From the NCBI GenBank assembly GCA_022865305.1, contig JALHSP010000043.1, forward strand, positions 124,001 to 188,000: a DNA stretch of 64,000 nucleotides, written 5' to 3'. Numbering within the stretch: position 1 is the stretch's first letter; the number at the start of each line of letters is the position of its first letter. Position numbers and translations under genes: made by a program. The notes beneath the pieces are model-generated. The model was not told the DNA's origin, searched no databases, and worked only from the letters and a program-made list of their open reading frames with translations. This stretch comes from Bacteroidales bacterium (GTDB taxonomy: Bacteria > Bacteroidota > Bacteroidia > Bacteroidales > VadinHA17). This document shows, piece after piece, positions 61,005-64,000 of the stretch.

Positions 61005-62939
61005 ATGGAAGACTTAAAGAAATTCCTCGTCGATAAGGTTCTGATATTTGAATCCGATACTCTTCTGCCGGAAACTGAAAAGAGACTGCAACAGATACGG
61101 CGTGAGAAAATAAGCAATTCCGTCATTTATTTGTCTTCAGGTACAAGCAGCATTATTGCCGGATCGGAAAAAACCTTTATGGCAATCCGGGCATATCTTG
61201 ATGATAATGGACACGATACAGATCTGGTAAGAGTAGGTTGTTCAGGACCCGCAAATTTTGAACCCTTTCTCTGTATCCAGTTAATTGGAAAGAACAAATT
61301 GTATTTCAGAAATATAACTGAAGAAAAAGTGGAACCTCTTCTTAACGGGATTTTCCATAATGATATTAATGAAGATGACCTTGTAGGACAGAAAGGAACC
61401 AGGGGATTCGAAATGTGGCCTGGAATCCCATTCCTTGAAGAGCTGCCTTTCTTCAGTAAACAGAAAAGGATTGTCCTGGAAAACTGCGGCTGTTATGATC
61501 CCGAAAATATTAATGAATATATAGCACTAGGCGGATACCGGGCATATGTCAAAGCAATCAGGCATTACACTTTTGAGGAGGTGTGTACCATTGTCGAGAA
61601 GAGTGGTCTGAGGGGAAGAAGCGGCGGAGGCTATCTTACCGGACTTAAGTGGAAGCAGGCTTTAAATACCGGATCAAGCGCCCGGTATCTGATATGCAAT
61701 GCGAAGGAAAGCGATCCCGGGGCATTTACTGATCGAACTATCCTGGAAAGTGATCCTCACAGGCTTGTCGAAGGTATTGCAATTGCATCATACGCTATTG
61801 GAGCATCCAGCGCACTCATATTTTTGAGATCTGGTTCAGAACATGCCAGAATAAGAATTCAGAAAGCTATAGACAATGCAAGGGAATATGGTCTTTTGGG
61901 ACATAACATTTTCCTGAGTGGCTATAATCTTGACATCGAAATAAGAAAAGAATCAGGTGCATTTGTTTGTGGTGAAGAGACTGCTCTTATCAGCAGCCTT
62001 GAAGGAAAAAGGGGAATGCCAAAACTTAAACCACCATACCCGACGACTGCAGGACTATTCGGGAAACCGACCGTAATAAATAACGTGGAAACGCTTATGA
62101 ACGTTCCGCTTATTATGCAGAACGGTCCGGACTGGTTCCGCAGTCTGGGAACAGAAAACAGCCCGGGCACCAAAGTTTTTGCAATTACAGGAAAATCTCG
62201 CATGAAAGGTGTTGTGGAAGTTGAAATGGGCACGGAAATAAAGACCATTCTCGAGGATATTGCAGAAGGAATAAAAGAAGGAAAGAAGTTTAAAGCAATT
62301 CAGCTTGGCGGGGCTTCAGGATCATTTATAACCGGTGATAATATTAACATAACAGTTGATTTCGATGTTATGAAAGAAAAGAATATTGGGATGGGTGCCG
62401 GTGGGTTCGTAATAGTGGACGAAAATACATGTATGGTTGATCTGGTCCGGTATTACATGGAATTTATGCGAAACGGGAGTTGCGGCAAATGTATCCCTTG
62501 CCGTGAAGGAACCGGCCGCATGCTCGAGATACTTGACGGTGTAATCAGAAAGCCCGCAAATGATGATTCCGGAACCACCCTGGAAAGGTTTAAAGGTGTG
62601 ATGCAGCTTGAAAATATTGCATTGGTCATGAAGGATACTTCCCTCTGCGGATTAGGGCAGACAGCTCCAAATCCTTTTATCAGCGCCCTTAAGAATTTCA
62701 GGGAGGAATTCGAGGAACATATTTTTGACAGAAAATGCAGAGCCAATATCTGCAGAGGATTGAGAACCTTTTCCATAGATGTCGACAAGTGTACCGGCTG
62801 TACAGCCTGTGCTTCAAAATGTCCTGTAAACGCAATTTACGGGACAAGGCTTCAGCCATTTTTTATCGTCGAGGAAAAGTGTACAGGATGCGGAATCTGC
62901 TTCGATATCTGTAAGTTCAGCGCAATAACAGTCAAATAG
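61005..62939 (+). CDS. hydB: NADH-linked [FeFe] hydrogenase beta subunit (NuoF/HydB-like)
   Basis: This 644-residue flavoprotein has an N-terminal thioredoxin-like domain, an FMN/NADH core and C-terminal ferredoxin clusters. FMN block: GLRGRSGGGYLTGLKW. NAD block: CNAKESDPGAFTDRTILESD, where most relatives read CNADEGDPGAF. A 4Fe-4S site is SCGKCIPCREGTGRM. Two ferredoxin clusters end the chain (CTGCTACASKCP, CTGCGICFDIC), a feature of HydB. The N-terminal domain lacks the usual four Cys: the first pair is replaced (YLSSGTSSIIAGS) and only VGC of the second pair remains. It should join NAD(H) to ferredoxin and the hydrogenase subunit, possibly by flavin-based bifurcation; the altered residues make that uncertain. 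Confidence 0.88.
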   Translation: MEDLKKFLVDKVLIFESDTLLPETEKRLQQIRREKISNSVIYLSSGTSSIIAGSEKTFMAIRAYLDDNGHDTDLVRVGCSGPANFEPFLCIQLIGKNKLYFRNITEEKVEPLLNGIFHNDINEDDLVGQKGTRGFEMWPGIPFLEELPFFSKQKRIVLENCGCYDPENINEYIALGGYRAYVKAIRHYTFEEVCTIVEKSGLRGRSGGGYLTGLKWKQALNTGSSARYLICNAKESDPGAFTDRTILESDPHRLVEGIAIASYAIGASSALIFLRSGSEHARIRIQKAIDNAREYGLLGHNIFLSGYNLDIEIRKESGAFVCGEETALISSLEGKRGMPKLKPPYPTTAGLFGKPTVINNVETLMNVPLIMQNGPDWFRSLGTENSPGTKVFAITGKSRMKGVVEVEMGTEIKTILEDIAEGIKEGKKFKAIQLGGASGSFITGDNINITVDFDVMKEKNIGMGAGGFVIVDENTCMVDLVRYYMEFMRNGSCGKCIPCREGTGRMLEILDGVIRKPANDDSGTTLERFKGVMQLENIALVMKDTSLCGLGQTAPNPFISALKNFREEFEEHIFDRKCRANICRGLRTFSIDVDKCTGCTACASKCPVNAIYGTRLQPFFIVEEKCTGCGICFDICKFSAITVK

Positions 62940-62944
62940 CATTT

Positions 62945-64000
62945 ATGCTTATTACAATACAGGTAAATAACAAAAAGATCAGGGCAGAGAAGGGTGAAAC
63001 AATCCTTTCAGCGCTTTACAGCAATGGAATAGTTATCCCTACTCTGTGCCGGATGAGGGATTTTACACCTACCGGAGCATGCAGAATGTGTGTGGTAGAG
63101 ATTGAAGGACGCGACAGGCTGGTAACAGCATGCTCCCAGCCTGTTGAGGAATGGATGAAGATATGGACTCATTCCCCCAGAGTAATCAATGCAAGAAAAA
63201 CAATTGTTGAGCTTCTCCTTTCAAACCATCCCGATGATTGCCTCTATTGTGACAGGAATCTTAACTGTGAACTGCAGCGTCTTTCAGAAGAGCTCAATGT
63301 CAGGGAAAGACGTATCCGCGGAAAGAAAATAAAATTCCGTCTTGACCAGTCCAGTCCTGCAATTGTCAGGGAGCTTTCAAAATGTATTCTTTGCGGAAGA
63401 TGCGTCAGGATTTGCGAGGAGATAATAACTTCAACCTCACTGGATTTCATAAATAAAGGCAGACAGACACATGTGGGAGCTGCCCTGGACCGGGATTTCA
63501 ACTTCTCGAGCTGTATACACTGCGGGCAATGCGTTCTGGTTTGCCCGACAGGAGCGTTGCATGAAAAACACAACATCACAGAAGTTCAGGAATATTTGAA
63601 TAAATCAGGTATAACTAAAGTCATTCAGTACTCACCCCTGGTACCTGCCGGTTTAGCTGAAGCACTGGGTGTTAAATACAACAAAGAATTCGATAAAATT
63701 GTGAATGCAATACTCCGGAAAATAGGATTTGATAAAGTCTTTACAACAGGTACAGGTACTGATATTTGTATTAAGGAGCTTACAGACCAACTCTCGGAAA
63801 GAATCAAAAACAGGGGAGTAACACCTCTTATCATTTCTGCCTGTCCTGCGTGGGTCAAATTTGCTGAACAATTTCTGCCTTCACTTATTCCACAGCTCTC
63901 AACTTTGAAATCTCCCCAGCAGATAACAGGAGTACTTATCAAGACTCTTGTTGCCGGACAAGCAGGATTAAAGCCTGAACAGATATTTTCGGTTTCGGTA
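62945..64000 (+). CDS. hydA: [FeFe] hydrogenase catalytic subunit (HydA-like), 3' end beyond the window
   Basis: The visible 352 residues start at ATG 62945, five bases after hydB, and stay open to the window end. In order: a 2Fe-2S plant-type domain (C35, C46, C49, C63), a His/Cys 4Fe-4S site (SNHPDDCLYCDRNLNCEL), two 4Fe-4S clusters (CILCGRCVRIC; CIHCGQCVLVCP) and the start of the H-domain. The first H-cluster motif reads IISACPAWVKFAEQ: A299 takes the place of the usual proton-relay Cys while the ligand C300 is kept. Such an alanine is known from group B and sensory hydrogenases. Motifs L2 and L3 lie outside the window, so activity cannot be judged. Confidence 0.88.
   Translation, partial: MLITIQVNNKKIRAEKGETILSALYSNGIVIPTLCRMRDFTPTGACRMCVVEIEGRDRLVTACSQPVEEWMKIWTHSPRVINARKTIVELLLSNHPDDCLYCDRNLNCELQRLSEELNVRERRIRGKKIKFRLDQSSPAIVRELSKCILCGRCVRICEEIITSTSLDFINKGRQTHVGAALDRDFNFSSCIHCGQCVLVCPTGALHEKHNITEVQEYLNKSGITKVIQYSPLVPAGLAEALGVKYNKEFDKIVNAILRKIGFDKVFTTGTGTDICIKELTDQLSERIKNRGVTPLIISACPAWVKFAEQFLPSLIPQLSTLKSPQQITGVLIKTLVAGQAGLKPEQIFSVSV

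Noticed and set aside
60534..62939. Respiratory complex I (nuoE-nuoF) genes
   Set aside because: The beta subunit ends in two ferredoxin clusters and is followed by an [FeFe] hydrogenase gene, which is the HydABC layout, not complex I.
1..64000. tRNA, rRNA or prophage genes
   Set aside because: I saw no T-arm-like GTTCGA consensus in a foldable context, no rRNA stretches and no phage structural or integrase proteins.

Overview
The window looks like a chromosome segment of a strictly anaerobic, glycan-degrading Bacteroidota bacterium, probably Bacteroidales or a relative. The pointers are FecR and SusC/TonB-type remnants, lipoprotein signal peptides ending in S-C or A-C, a short-form NADP-type malic enzyme, SpoIIE phosphatases fused to two-component-type propellers, Y_Y_Y domains, promoter elements of the TAnnTTTG type, and sparse use of Shine-Dalgarno sequences. 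Oxygen-sensitive enzymes (a glycyl radical enzyme with its activase and a trimeric [FeFe] hydrogenase) indicate fermentation. No tRNA, rRNA, CRISPR array, prophage or intact insertion sequence was seen.

Layout. 1-3.6 kb: an M3 metallopeptidase and an Omp85-like barrel gene broken by one in-frame TAG. 3.6-7.3 kb: a structured leader, then an activase plus a glycyl radical enzyme closely resembling trans-4-hydroxy-L-proline dehydratase (HypD). 7.3-12 kb: NfeD/SPFH membrane pair, a lipoprotein, a cytidylate-kinase-like protein, a MITE-like repeat and malic enzyme. 12-30 kb: a carbohydrate region: ROK kinase and FucP-type permease; decayed FecR/STN genes and a lipoprotein; a GPH symporter with a cytoplasmic GH3; a Tat-exported Gfo/Idh/MocA oxidoreductase followed by a HEAT-repeat protein with two DUF1080 domains (a likely 3-keto-glycoside route); a GH29 lipoprotein; an exported nitroreductase; KDPG aldolase; and an SpmA/SpmB-type membrane protein. 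30-37 kb: a three-gene RND efflux operon (adaptor plus two different pumps). 37-40 kb: a gene-poor, repeat-rich stretch with one low-GC beta-propeller lipoprotein and possible IS-end remnants. 40-49 kb: two GntP-family permeases around a glycerate 2-kinase, two SDR proteins, an MDR dehydrogenase without structural-zinc cysteines, and a second Gfo/Idh/MocA enzyme. 49-57 kb: a propeller/Y_Y_Y/SpoIIE sensor phosphatase, a beta-CASP RNA nuclease-like protein, a YgjP-type protein, a metallophosphoesterase and a Nudix hydrolase.

57-64 kb is the most interesting part: a divergent hydrogenase locus. Rightward run hydC-, hydB- and hydA-like genes of an NADH/ferredoxin-linked [FeFe] hydrogenase (hydA is cut by the window end). 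Leftward run a thioredoxin-fold 2Fe-2S ferredoxin, a sensory-type [FeFe]-hydrogenase-like protein with a PAS domain, and a SpoIIE phosphatase with a C-terminal domain I do not recognise. The intergenic region has a perfect TTGTTAA-N4-TTAACAA palindrome (Rex-type NADH/NAD+ operator) and weaker copies at both promoters. The structural hydrogenase is divergent: alanine replaces the usual proton-relay cysteine, and the N-terminal Fe-S site of HydB is degenerate. My inference is a redox-controlled hydrogenase whose sister module senses H2 or electron pressure and signals through Ser/Thr dephosphorylation.
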